Counted from the first letter of the stretch, positions 41,758-51,570 are shown. The stretch: 64,000 nucleotides of DNA from Ferruginibacter sp. (GCA_025351645.1 JANXVN010000020.1:1-64000); one strand, 5' to 3'. Notes: a model not told the origin generated them from the sequence alone. Program-made: numbers and translations.

Positions 41758-43434
41758 ATGTCAGATAAGAATAATTTATCCGCAATAGAAAGAATTAAGA
41801 CGGCGAGCGATGGGCTTCGTGGCTCTATTGAACAAAGCTTACAGGATGAAATTACCGGCGCCATCCGTGAAGATGATACTGCGGTAATAAAATTTCACGG
41901 CATGTACCAGCAGGATGACCGGGACAGGCGTGACGAAAGATCTGAAAAAAAACTGGATAGGCTGTATACTTTTATGATACGGCTTCGTTTACCAGGTGGC
42001 TTTATCAGCGCTAAAAAATGGATTGCTGCCAACGAAATTGCGCATGACAACAGCACAGGTGTTATTAAAATTACTACCCGACAAACCATACAATTACATG
42101 GGCTGATAAAATCAAAAGTGCGCCCAACCATACAATCTTTTCACGAAGCTAATTTGGATTCTATTGCTACCTGCGGCGATATTAACCGTAATGTAGCTTG
42201 TAGCTCTCACCCTGGCGAATCTCCGCTACATGCGCAAGTATTTGCTTATGCAGATAAAATAAGCACGCTGCTGATGCCTAAGACAAAAGCGTATTATGAA
42301 ATATGGCTGGAAGATGAAAAGATAGCAGAAAAAAAGGAAGAGGAAATTGACCCGTTATACCAGGATAGGTACTTGCCGAGAAAGTTTAAGATAGGCATTG
42401 CTATACCACCCAACAATGATGTGGATCTTTTTACCAACGACCTTGGGCTGATAGCCATTATTGAAAATAATGAATTGAAAGGATTTAACATTGCGATTGG
42501 CGGGGGATTATCTACTACTCACGGTAATGCACAAACCTACGCCAGGCTAGGTACCGTAATTGGCTTTGCAGATACAGAAGAAAAGGTTTTGAAAACTATT
42601 TACGAAGTGCTGACCGTACAAAGGGATTTTGGCAACCGCAGCGACAGGAAGCTGGCAAGGTTAAAATATACGCTCGACAATATGGGCGTTGATAAATACA
42701 GGGAAGAAGTGGAAAGCCGTACTGGCTTTAAGTTAGAGCCCGCCCGTCCGTATGAGTTTACACAACGTAGCGACCGTTATGGCTGGATGCAAAACAAAGC
42801 AGGGCTTTGGTATTACACCTTATTTATAGAAAATGGCCGGGTGCTGGATGATGAAAAGCTGGCATTAAAAACGGCTTTGCTGGAAGTGGCGAGAACGGAT
42901 AAAAGCAACTTTTTATTTACCTCTAATCAAAATATGATCATCAGCGATGTGGCCGATGCGGATAAGGAAACAATCAATGAAATATTAGCACGGTTTAAAA
43001 TTTTAGAACATACAGATGCAGCATCGAATGCACGCAAAAATTCTATCGCTTGTGTGGCTTTACCAACTTGCCCATTGGCTTTGGCAGAAGGGCAACGGTA
43101 TATGCCAACCCTTATTTCTAAGATAGAACCGATACTGGCAAAATACCAATTAAATGACGAAGATATTATTATGCGCATGACTGGCTGCCCCAACGGTTGC
43201 GCCAGGCCTTATGCTGCAGAAATAGGTTTTGTAGGCACCGCCCCCGGGCATTACAACCTGCACATTGGCGGTGATAATGAAGGCGAACGCTTAAATACAT
43301 TGTATAAAGAAAGCCTTGATGAAACGGCGATATTAAATGAGTTGGATGGCTTGTTTGCTGCTTTTAAAACAGAGCGGAAGGAGAAGGAAAGTTTCGGTGA
43401 TTTTTCTTACAGGAAGTATGTTGCTACTGTGTAA
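41758..43434 (+). CDS. cysI: sulfite reductase hemoprotein (siroheme nitrite/sulfite reductase family)
   Basis: TRQTIQLHGLIK, ATCGDINRNVACSSHPGE, CVALPTCPLALAEGQRY, RMTGCPNGCARPYAAEIGFVG. Confidence 0.95.
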   Translation: MSDKNNLSAIERIKTASDGLRGSIEQSLQDEITGAIREDDTAVIKFHGMYQQDDRDRRDERSEKKLDRLYTFMIRLRLPGGFISAKKWIAANEIAHDNSTGVIKITTRQTIQLHGLIKSKVRPTIQSFHEANLDSIATCGDINRNVACSSHPGESPLHAQVFAYADKISTLLMPKTKAYYEIWLEDEKIAEKKEEEIDPLYQDRYLPRKFKIGIAIPPNNDVDLFTNDLGLIAIIENNELKGFNIAIGGGLSTTHGNAQTYARLGTVIGFADTEEKVLKTIYEVLTVQRDFGNRSDRKLARLKYTLDNMGVDKYREEVESRTGFKLEPARPYEFTQRSDRYGWMQNKAGLWYYTLFIENGRVLDDEKLALKTALLEVARTDKSNFLFTSNQNMIISDVADADKETINEILARFKILEHTDAASNARKNSIACVALPTCPLALAEGQRYMPTLISKIEPILAKYQLNDEDIIMRMTGCPNGCARPYAAEIGFVGTAPGHYNLHIGGDNEGERLNTLYKESLDETAILNELDGLFAAFKTERKEKESFGDFSYRKYVATV

Positions 43435-43454
43435 CTGCTAGTGTAAAAAATTAT

Positions 43455-43491
43455 AACGCCAATATATTTAACTGATATATTGGCGTTTGTT
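43455..43491 (+). terminator. rho-independent-like hairpin after cysI
   Basis: AACGCCAATATA-ttaactga-type loop-TATATTGGCGTT followed by a T-rich run. Confidence 0.7.
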
Positions 43492-43550
43492 TTACTGCTA
43501 TTTTAAATTTTTCTTTGTTGCTTTTAGTTGTTTTGCATGTAACTCGCTTA

Positions 43551-44318
43551 CTACTTTATTACCGGTTTTGGCTTCAATGGCATTTCTTGCATCACCGGCA
43601 ATTGTGCTGCCTTGAGATACGATTGTTTTATTTCATCAAAAGTTTTAGGGGCTTTCTCTTTTGAAATTCCGGTTGTTGTTGCTTCGGTAAGCATGTTTAA
43701 TACAAGTTCAAGGTTGGTCATGTTGTCCCTTAAATTTTCAGTTTGAAGGTCTTTATGTTGTTTGTATTCCTTAACGCTTTTGCCGCTCCATGCTTGCGTA
43801 ATAATATCGGTGAGTATGGCAAATTCTGCCTTTTTTACATCCCTGTTATTCCATTTATCTGTCAGGTCTTTTCTTACTTCAATGTTTTTTAAACGCAGGT
43901 TGATCAACTCTTTGCTGTAGCCAAACTTTAAATAATTTTCCATAAAACGGTTGATGCTTTTTTCAGGGTCTTGCGTTTCTTGTATCCTTTGGTAACCAAC
44001 TTTTGCCAGCCATACTTTAAACGGTTCAGCTTTTGGGTAGGTGATAGATTGGATTAATCTTAAAAGTTGTTCTGTATCGGCTACATCTGTGAGGTAGAAT
44101 TTGCCGTCTGCTGCTTTTAATTTCAGTTGACTACAATTTGTAGCCAACTCGCTTCCTTCAGCTTTTAGCCTGGTTTTAAATACGCTCCAATACTTTCTGG
44201 CATTAGGGCTTTCCGAAAGTATTTCAATAAAATCCACTATTGAAAAATGCTATTTTTCAGTTTCTGCATCCCACTGGCTGCGTATTTTACTGCTCTCAAA
44301 TAATTTAATGTTGTTCAT
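43551..44318 (-). pseudogene. BRO-N/DinD-like protein gene with in-frame TAG
   Basis: Frame from ATG at 44318: MNNIKLFESSKIRSQWDAETEK*HFSIVDFIEILSESPNARKYWSVFKTRLKAEGSELATNCSQLKLKAADGKFYLTDVADTEQLLRLIQSI; TAG at 44250-44252 is where a Trp is expected in relatives (EKWYFSIVD). Confidence 0.8.
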
Positions 44319-44436
44319 AGCTTTTTAAGTTATAGGGCTTGTTGTTTATAATTTACGTATTTAAGTAGCCTTTGTGAAAGTAGATATTTGTATTGGTTAA
44401 AATACCAACATATTTAGTTATAAATATGTTTACATT

Positions 44437-44548
44437 CAACGCCGTTAAGGTAAGGGTTGTTCAGTTCTTTACCTCACCCCCAACCCCTCTCCAAAGGAGA
44501 GGGGGAGCTTGGCCCCTTGGGTGCAAAACCGCTTAATCTAACGGTATT
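44437..44548. mobile_element. MITE-like element, copy 2
   Basis: caacgccgttaaggtaagg...cctcacccccaacccctctccaaaggagaggggg...cgcttaatctaacggtatt. Confidence 0.75.
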
Positions 44549-44616
44549 AAGTTTACATTAATAATTTATACTTTCTACTACCGTCATTAGTCCTAAATAT
44601 TCCCCATCTTTGAACC

Positions 44617-45480
44617 ATGTACACCATTAGCCAGCTATATATTTATCCCATTAAATCGCTAGGCGGTTTTGCAGTACAATCCGCACACTTAACTGACAGA
44701 GGCTTGCAATACGACAGGAGATGGATGGTGGTGGATAACAATAATAATTTCCTTACACAAAGACAGGATCCGTTAATGAGCTTGTTGCAAGTGGCAATTG
44801 AAAATGACAAATTGGTAATTTTTCACAAAAATAATATAGCTGATAAAATTGCAGTTCCATTGCAGCCTTTGCCTACAGCCACCAGCAAAGTAATTGTTTG
44901 GGATGATGAATGCCAGGGCCAGTATGTAAATGCGGATGCCGATATCTGGCTCTCGGCTAAATTAGCCATGCCCTGCCGGTTGGTATATATGCCCGACAGC
45001 GAAAAGCGAAAAGTGGATGGCCGATATGCCCGGCAGGATGAAGTAACCAGTTTCTCGGATGGTTACCCAGTACTTATAATTGGGCAGGCATCGCTGGATG
45101 ATTTGAACAAGCGTATGCCGGAACCTTTGCCCATGGACCGTTTTAGGCCCAACCTGGTTTTTTCCGGGGGCCAGCCTTACGATGAAGATACCATGGAACA
45201 TGTTTTAGTAAATAACATCGATTTGTATGGCGTAAAATTATGTAGCCGTTGTGTGCTTACAACCATCAACCAAGCCACAGCGCTTAAAGCAAAAGAACCA
45301 TTAAAAACTTTGGCCAGTTACCGGATGAAAAATAACAAAATTTACTTTGGGCAAAATATATTGTACGGGCAAACAGGAAGCCTTAAAGTAGGCGATATTA
45401 TTGAAATAATAAAAAGCAAGCCGCCTACTTTTGTTTATGCTGAGGAAGATAATGTTGATGGTAAACCGTGCGTACTATAA
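44617..45480 (+). CDS. MOSC domain-containing protein
   Basis: LYIYPIKSLGGFAVQSAHLTDRGLQYDRRWMVVD, MDRFRPNLVFSGGQPYDED, CSRCVLTTINQ. Confidence 0.92.
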   Translation: MYTISQLYIYPIKSLGGFAVQSAHLTDRGLQYDRRWMVVDNNNNFLTQRQDPLMSLLQVAIENDKLVIFHKNNIADKIAVPLQPLPTATSKVIVWDDECQGQYVNADADIWLSAKLAMPCRLVYMPDSEKRKVDGRYARQDEVTSFSDGYPVLIIGQASLDDLNKRMPEPLPMDRFRPNLVFSGGQPYDEDTMEHVLVNNIDLYGVKLCSRCVLTTINQATALKAKEPLKTLASYRMKNNKIYFGQNILYGQTGSLKVGDIIEIIKSKPPTFVYAEEDNVDGKPCVL

Positions 45481-45715
45481 ACAAGTTTATATAAGTATAA
45501 CAAGGATAAATTTGAAAAGCTTACGCTGCTAAGATGAAAAGAAGGATGCCCTTTTGTAAGCTCCATATATAATAGTTAAACAGCGATGGGCCACAAATGT
45601 AAAAGTATTGTATCCGCTGTGGCGGAAAGGCTGCCTATAATGCCCCAATAGCTATTTGAGCAACCGGGACGAAAATTCCACATTTTTGAATTAAACGAAA
45701 AAAATATGCATAGTA

Positions 45716-45734
45716 GTCCACTAATTTAGTAGGG
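45716..45734. promoter_or_regulatory. candidate operator palindrome GTCCACTAATTTAGTAGGG
   Basis: Near-palindrome just upstream of TATATTTG; shares 13/19 positions with GTCTACTAAAATAATAGAC at 47289-47307. Confidence 0.45.
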
Positions 45735-45740
45735 ATTGTA

Positions 45741-45748
45741 TATATTTG
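45741..45748 (+). promoter_or_regulatory. candidate -7 box (TATATTTG) for the siroheme dehydrogenase/TSUP gene
   Basis: TAnnTTTG match 6 nt before the probable ATG at 45754. Confidence 0.5.
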
Positions 45749-45753
45749 CAGCG

Positions 45754-47271
45754 ATGGCAACTACCACCTTGCAGGAACAGAACGAACTATTTCCTGTTTT
45801 TTTAAAGCTTAAACAATTACGCGTACTAATAGTAGGCGGCGGTTACGTAGGCATGGAAAAATTGCGGGCCATTATATCTAACTCTCCCGCGGCTAAAATT
45901 ACATTGGTGGCAACCGAAATAAGCGATGAAATTAAAACGGTTGCCCAACAATATTACACCATCACCCTTATAGAAAAACAGTACGATATCAGCGATTTCG
46001 ACAATATCGATATTGCTATTGCTGCTATCAATGAGCCCATTATCAGCAGCATTATAGCTGCCGATGCAAAGCAAAGAGGTATACTGGTAAATGTGGCAGA
46101 CAAGCCTGAACTATGCGATTTTTACCTTGGCTCAATCGTACAAAAGGGCAGCCTTAAAATTGCTATTTCTACCAATGGCAAATCGCCTACGGTTGCTAAA
46201 AGATTGAAGGAAGTAATTGGCGATATGATACCTGATGAAATGGAAAGCGTTTTATTAAATGTGCAGGCCATTAGAAATAACATCAACGGCAATTTTGATG
46301 AAAAAGTTAAAAAACTGAACGAGTTAACAAAAGTACTGGTAGCAAAAGGTGCCACGCTGGAAGATATAAATAAGCCCGAACAAAAACGCTGGCCAAGGAT
46401 TGTATTATATTGCCTTGCTGGTTTTTTGTTGATGATAATCGGGCATGTGATTTTATCTTACATACCTTTTAATGAGTTGCCTGCAGCACTATCTACACTT
46501 ACAAAAAATATTGATACCCCTGCATTTTTAGTAATGCTTCTGATAGGTTTTTTAGCGCAGATGGCCGATGGGTCGCTAGGCATGGGTTACGGCACAATCG
46601 CCACTACTTTTTTATTGGCAACAGGGGTGCCACCAGCATTGGTGAGCAGCCAGGTGCATTCGGCCAGGGTGTTCTCTAGTGGCGTATCTGGCTATAGCCA
46701 TCACCGGTTTGGCAACATCAATAAAAAATTATTCAGGGCCATTGTAATACCGGGCGTACTTGGGGCCGGGCTTGGTGCAGCAAGTGCTTTCTTCTTTCAA
46801 AAATATGCAGATACTGTAAAAGTGCCCTTATCATTATACACGCTTTACCTTGGTTACTTCATCATCAAAAAAGCATTTGCAAAAAGAAACGCGGCAGATA
46901 AAGTGAAGAAGGCTGGATGGCTTGCATCGGCAGGTGGCTTTATGGATGCGTTTGCCGGCGGCGGCTGGGGCACATTGGTTACCAGTACTTTAATGGCCAA
47001 GCGAAAAAGCCCTCGGTATGTAATTGGCTCGGTATGTTTGGCAGAATTTTTTGTAGTGCTTACCAGTTCCATCACCTTTTTTATTTTACTAAAGAACATG
47101 CCTATTTTACAAATTGCCGGGCTAATAGTAGGCGGGCTGATAGCTGCGCCGATAGCTGCAAGGCTGGTGGGCAAGCTGCCTTTAAAAACAATGTTTATAC
47201 TGGTAGGCTCGTTGGTTATTTTAACCAGCATCAATACCTTGGTAAAAGCAATAATGCATTTGTTAACGTAA
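45754..47271 (+). CDS. fusion: precorrin-2 dehydrogenase (siroheme synthase N-domain) + TauE/SafE (TSUP) membrane exporter
   Basis: N-term FPVFLKLKQLRVLIVGGGYVGMEKLRAI..VNVADKPELCDFYLGSIVQKGSLKIAISTNGKSPTVAKRLKE; C-term TSUP-like GFLAQMADGSLGMGYGTIATTFLLATGVPPALVSSQVHSARVFSSGVSGYSHHRFGNI. Confidence 0.92.
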   Translation: MATTTLQEQNELFPVFLKLKQLRVLIVGGGYVGMEKLRAIISNSPAAKITLVATEISDEIKTVAQQYYTITLIEKQYDISDFDNIDIAIAAINEPIISSIIAADAKQRGILVNVADKPELCDFYLGSIVQKGSLKIAISTNGKSPTVAKRLKEVIGDMIPDEMESVLLNVQAIRNNINGNFDEKVKKLNELTKVLVAKGATLEDINKPEQKRWPRIVLYCLAGFLLMIIGHVILSYIPFNELPAALSTLTKNIDTPAFLVMLLIGFLAQMADGSLGMGYGTIATTFLLATGVPPALVSSQVHSARVFSSGVSGYSHHRFGNINKKLFRAIVIPGVLGAGLGAASAFFFQKYADTVKVPLSLYTLYLGYFIIKKAFAKRNAADKVKKAGWLASAGGFMDAFAGGGWGTLVTSTLMAKRKSPRYVIGSVCLAEFFVVLTSSITFFILLKNMPILQIAGLIVGGLIAAPIAARLVGKLPLKTMFILVGSLVILTSINTLVKAIMHLLT

Positions 47272-47288
47272 ATTTTTTTGACCAAATA

Positions 47289-47307
47289 GTCTACTAAAAT
47301 AATAGAC
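47289..47307. promoter_or_regulatory. candidate operator palindrome GTCTACTAAAATAATAGAC (could also act as a terminator hairpin, followed by TTTTTT)
   Basis: 19-bp near-perfect palindrome between the TSUP fusion gene and the TonB receptor. Confidence 0.5.
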
Positions 47308-47446
47308 TTTTTTATAGATTTTATGAAAAGAAATATACAAAGCAGTTACCGATGTTGTTGGCCGCATAATAGCCATTAAAAGCATTCGGATAAATTAAAT
47401 ATTAACCAACAAATAAAGCATAAAACCAACACAAAAATAAGCGACA

Positions 47447-50389
47447 ATGAAGAAGTTATTGATACTATTATTTATACTGCCTTTTGCAGCAGCGGCCCAG
47501 CTTAATGGTACGGTTATTTTAAGCGGGCGGGTAGTAGGCGAAGGCCACGAAGGGCTCTCCGGCTCAAGCGTGGTAGTTAAAGGCACCATAATCGGTACAA
47601 CAAGCGATACAACGGGCAGGTTTTCATTGGTGGTAAACCAGCCCTTCCCTTTTAAGCTGGTGGTAACTTCCATAGGTTTTGCCCCACAGGAAATTGAAAT
47701 AAGGAACGCCAACGCTAAACTGGCCATCCAGTTAAATACCCAAACTTTTTTGGCCAACGAAGTGGTAGTAACTGCAAGCCGTGGCTCAGAAAAAATATTG
47801 AAGTCGCCGGTAAGCATTGAAAAGCTTGATATCCGGTCTTTAAAAGAAACACCAGCCGCTTCTTTTTACGATGCGCTGGGCAACGTAAAAGGCGTACAGC
47901 TAACCACCTCTTCCATCACTTTTAAAGTACCTAATACCAGGGGCTTTAACATACCGAACAACTTTAGGTTTATGCAACTGGTAGATGGCATCGATATGCA
48001 GGCAGCCACTTTAGGCGTTCCGTTAGGCAATGCTATCGGGCCAACAGAACTGGATATACAAAGCATAGAAGTTACGCCAGGAGCGGCATCTGCTTTATAT
48101 GGCATGAATGCTATCAACGGCATGAGCAACCTCATAACAAAAAACCCTTTTACAACACAAGGTTTAAGCGTGTTTCAACGCACCGGAGTAAACCATGTTG
48201 GCAACGACCCTGACCATAACGCAAGCCTGCTAACAGAAACGGCTATACGCTATGCAAAAGCATACAATAATAAATTTGCTTTTAAGATAAATGCCAGTTA
48301 TTTAAAGGGGGTAGATTGGATATCCAACACCCGCCTAGACCAGAACCCCAACAGCCGCAACACTGCCAACCCTGCTTACAGTGCATTAAATGGCGCCAAC
48401 AATATTGCCTTTGATGGCTGGAATAAATATGGCGATGATGCATTGGCAGGCAGCAATACTGTTTCTATCGGCGGCTTAACAATTGATAACCAGACCAACA
48501 AATCCCTTACTGTTGCCCGTACCGGTTACTGGGAAAAAGACCTTGTTGACCCTAAGGTTGCTAATTTAAAGGCTGATGTTGGGTTAGTGTACAAATTTAA
48601 TAAAGGCCTTCAGCTTACGTACACCTACCGCATTGGTAAAATGGATGGCGTGTTTCAAAGAGGCAATAAAATAAAGCTCGATAATGTAGTTGTGCAAAAC
48701 CACCAGGTAGAATTGAAGGGATCTAACTTTACTATTAAAGCATACACTTCAATAGAAAATTCAGGAGATTCTTATAATGTAAAACCACTCGCTGATAACC
48801 TGGATATATACACCGGCGGTGCAACAGATACAAAAACGCCTACCAGCTGGGGAACGAAATATAAAAATGCCCTAACTGCTTATGGTACAAGTAATGGCGG
48901 GCTTACTTCTGCCAACCTCGCAGCAGCTACACAGGCAGCCCGTGCAGCGGCAGACCTTGGGCGTGCAGAGCCTGGCAGCGCACGTTTCAATAGCCTGAAA
49001 GATTCTATTATCAAGATTAATAATTGGGATATTCAATCAAAATCCATTCCTAACGCCCCTGCAACTGGTGGCGCTGCATTGGTACAAAAAAGCCATTTAT
49101 ATCATGTGGAAGGCCAGTTGGATTTAACCAAACAAGTCAAAATATTTAACCTATTAATTGGTGGCGATGCTCGCATCTATCAATTAATACCTGATGGCAA
49201 TAATTTTGTAGATTTTAAAAGGCCGATTGCAGACAGGAACACACCTTTGCCCGATGGCAGTTTCGGCAGCGATATCTACTACAAAAAATTCGGCGGCTTT
49301 GTACAGGTAACCAAAACATTGCTTCAGGATAAATTGAAATTATGGGGCTCTGTACGTGCAGACCATAACACTGATTTTAAAACGAAATTCACGCCTCGTT
49401 TAGCGGCCGTGTACACTATCAATGAAAAACATACTATCCGTTTCACCTTCCAGAAAGGCTATCGTTTTCCGGCTTTGTTTGAAGCGTTATCTTACGTAAA
49501 TAATGGGCGTGTAAAACGTGTAGGCATCTTACCAATAATTAATGAAGGTTTAGGCTACCGCGATAATAGCTATACGCAAACATCCGTAGCTGCCTTTAAC
49601 GCAGCAGTAAAAGCAGCCGGCAATACAGATGCGGCAGCATTGGCAAACAGAGCGCTGTTGGTGCCAGGAGCCTTGCCAGACGGGCGCCCTGAAGGAATCA
49701 CCTCTTTTGAACTTGGCTATAAAAGCGTACTGTTCGATAACAAATTATTTATAGATTTGGATGCTTACACCAGCCAGTACGACGGCTTCCTTGGGCAGGT
49801 TCAAGTGTACGTGCCCATCGGCGAAACCATTGGTACCGATGCCGCCGCAATAGCCATGGTAGACAGGAACAGGGACGCACAAGCAGCAAACGCAACAGCA
49901 GGCACAGCCGCCAGCAAAGGCCAGGAACGTTACCGTGTTTATACCAATGCTAAAAATAAATACACTACCTATGGTTCTTCATTGGGCCTTACTTACAACT
50001 TCTATAAAACCTATACTTTATCGGGCAATGCAAGTTATAACAAGATAAAAAATATAGCCAATCCAGACCTGTTCATCACTGGTTTCAACACGCCAAACTG
50101 GACGACCAACTTGTCATTCGGCAACCGTGCCGTCATCCGCAACCTAGGCTTTAACGTAGTATATAAATGGCAAAACAGTTTTCTTTGGGAAAGCCCGCTA
50201 GTAACCGGCAAAGTAGCTGCCATCAACAATGTAGATGCACAAATAACCCTTAGGGTACCCGTATATAAAGCCACCATAAAATTCGGCGGCACCAACGTAT
50301 TGAACAACCGCAAATTTCAATATGCAGGCGGCCCAACCATCGGCGCGCTATATTATGTAGCCATAACTTTAGATGGGTTGCTAAACTAA
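47447..50389 (+). CDS. TonB-dependent receptor with carboxypeptidase-like N-terminal domain
   Basis: Signal peptide, GRVVGEGHEGLSGSSVVVKGTIIGTTSDTTGRFSL, plug domain, ends with beta-barrel strand FGGTNVLNNRKFQYAGGPTIGALYYVAITLDGLLN. Confidence 0.93.
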   Translation: MKKLLILLFILPFAAAAQLNGTVILSGRVVGEGHEGLSGSSVVVKGTIIGTTSDTTGRFSLVVNQPFPFKLVVTSIGFAPQEIEIRNANAKLAIQLNTQTFLANEVVVTASRGSEKILKSPVSIEKLDIRSLKETPAASFYDALGNVKGVQLTTSSITFKVPNTRGFNIPNNFRFMQLVDGIDMQAATLGVPLGNAIGPTELDIQSIEVTPGAASALYGMNAINGMSNLITKNPFTTQGLSVFQRTGVNHVGNDPDHNASLLTETAIRYAKAYNNKFAFKINASYLKGVDWISNTRLDQNPNSRNTANPAYSALNGANNIAFDGWNKYGDDALAGSNTVSIGGLTIDNQTNKSLTVARTGYWEKDLVDPKVANLKADVGLVYKFNKGLQLTYTYRIGKMDGVFQRGNKIKLDNVVVQNHQVELKGSNFTIKAYTSIENSGDSYNVKPLADNLDIYTGGATDTKTPTSWGTKYKNALTAYGTSNGGLTSANLAAATQAARAAADLGRAEPGSARFNSLKDSIIKINNWDIQSKSIPNAPATGGAALVQKSHLYHVEGQLDLTKQVKIFNLLIGGDARIYQLIPDGNNFVDFKRPIADRNTPLPDGSFGSDIYYKKFGGFVQVTKTLLQDKLKLWGSVRADHNTDFKTKFTPRLAAVYTINEKHTIRFTFQKGYRFPALFEALSYVNNGRVKRVGILPIINEGLGYRDNSYTQTSVAAFNAAVKAAGNTDAAALANRALLVPGALPDGRPEGITSFELGYKSVLFDNKLFIDLDAYTSQYDGFLGQVQVYVPIGETIGTDAAAIAMVDRNRDAQAANATAGTAASKGQERYRVYTNAKNKYTTYGSSLGLTYNFYKTYTLSGNASYNKIKNIANPDLFITGFNTPNWTTNLSFGNRAVIRNLGFNVVYKWQNSFLWESPLVTGKVAAINNVDAQITLRVPVYKATIKFGGTNVLNNRKFQYAGGPTIGALYYVAITLDGLLN

Positions 50390-50411
50390 AATAGCGTCAT
50401 CATCTTACTAA

Positions 50412-50452
50412 AATAAAAAAAATAGCGCCCGGCAATAAGGTGCTATTTTTTG
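50412..50452 (+). terminator. possible terminator hairpin after the TonB receptor gene
   Basis: aaaaaatagcgcc..ggtgctatttttt. Confidence 0.45.
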
Positions 50453-50519
50453 TAAGCAAAAGCATTTTTTATAAGGCAGCTTTGCATTAATTATTAAGTA
50501 TCAATCTATTAATTAATTT

Positions 50520-50610
50520 TTTTGTTGTGTCGGCCAATACAGCAGCCATGTGGGGCTTCGGTGGCGTCGCACTCTTTTACATTTGTTCTTTAGTGAACTT
50601 TTTTCACCAT
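50520..50610 (-). repeat. dispersed intergenic repeat family, copy D
   Basis: Reverse complement: atggtgaaaaaagttcactaaagaacaaatgtaaaagagtgcgacgccaccgaagccccacatggctgctgtattggccgacacaacaaaa. Confidence 0.85.
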
Positions 50611-50644
50611 GTACGGGCGTGTGCGTAAAGTAATACCAATCGTT

Positions 50645-50699
50645 AACTTTGCCACCCGGTGGGTCACCCCCAAAGGGTGGCTCACCGGGTGGCAAAGTT
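50645..50699. repeat. 25-bp-arm GC-rich hairpin
   Basis: AACTTTGCCACCCGGTGGGTCACCC-ccaaa-GGGTGGCTCACCGGGTGGCAAAGTT; the two non-Watson-Crick positions can form G-U pairs. Confidence 0.85.
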
Positions 50700-50820
50700 G
50701 CATAGCACACAAACCTATAAGGAATGTATCAAAACCATGAAGTAAAATGGTTTCTTTAAGCAGCGTGAATAACTGTGCAATCCTTATTTTTGCGGCAATA
50801 TCTTTTATAAAATTTCCTTC

Positions 50821-51570
50821 ATGAAAAAAAAATTTACCGCTTGCATCATTGTATTGGCAATGGCTTTTACAACAAATGCGCAAATAAAAAAAACAGAAAA
50901 ACTCAACTAAATTTGGCTGGGCTATTTTAACCAGACAAGGTTCAGCAACAAGTGGGGCATGTGGGTAGATTTAAACCTACGCACCATGGACCATCTGGTA
51001 GATAACCTTTCCGTAAGCATCGTAAGGGTTGGGCTAACGTACTACATCAATACCGATACAAAGCTTACGGCTGGTTATGCATGGGTAAACTTTTTTCCTG
51101 GTGATAACCATAAAAATATTTCTCAGCCAGAACATCGTCCCTGGCAACAAATTCAGTGGCATACCAAATACGGCAATAACCGTATGATGCAATGGATACG
51201 GCTTGATGAAAGGTTCCGGCATAAAATATTGAATGACGATGCATTGGCGCCTGGCTATAACTTCAATTTTAAGCTGCGCTATAATATTTGGTACGAAGTG
51301 CCGCTAAGCAAAAAGCTAGCAAAGCCGGGCTCCTTGTCTTTTATTTTAAATGATGAAGTGCATATTAATTTCGGCAAGCAGGTGGTAAATAATTACTTTG
51401 ACCAAAATCGATTTTTTGCTGGCTTAAAGCTGCAAACTGGCGCCAGCACTAACGTTCAGTTTGGGTACTTAAATGTGTTTAGCCAATTAGCAGCTGGCAA
51501 CCAATACAAAAATATGAACGGCATCAGGCTGTTTTATTTCCAAAATATTGATTTGCGTAGTAAGGAATAA
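50821..51570 (+). pseudogene. DUF2490-like outer-membrane protein gene with in-frame TAA at codon 30
   Basis: MKKKFTACIIVLAMAFTTNAQIKKTEKLN*IWLGYFNQTRFSNKWGMWVDLNLRT...; signal peptide in the same frame as the 203-aa ORF; TAA at 50908-50910. Confidence 0.75.

Noticed and set aside
1689-50910. Possible reassignment or programmed readthrough of TAA, since several frames continue past TAA
   Set aside because: Most intact core genes in the window end in TAA, and several affected genes also carry frameshifts; pseudogenisation is simpler.
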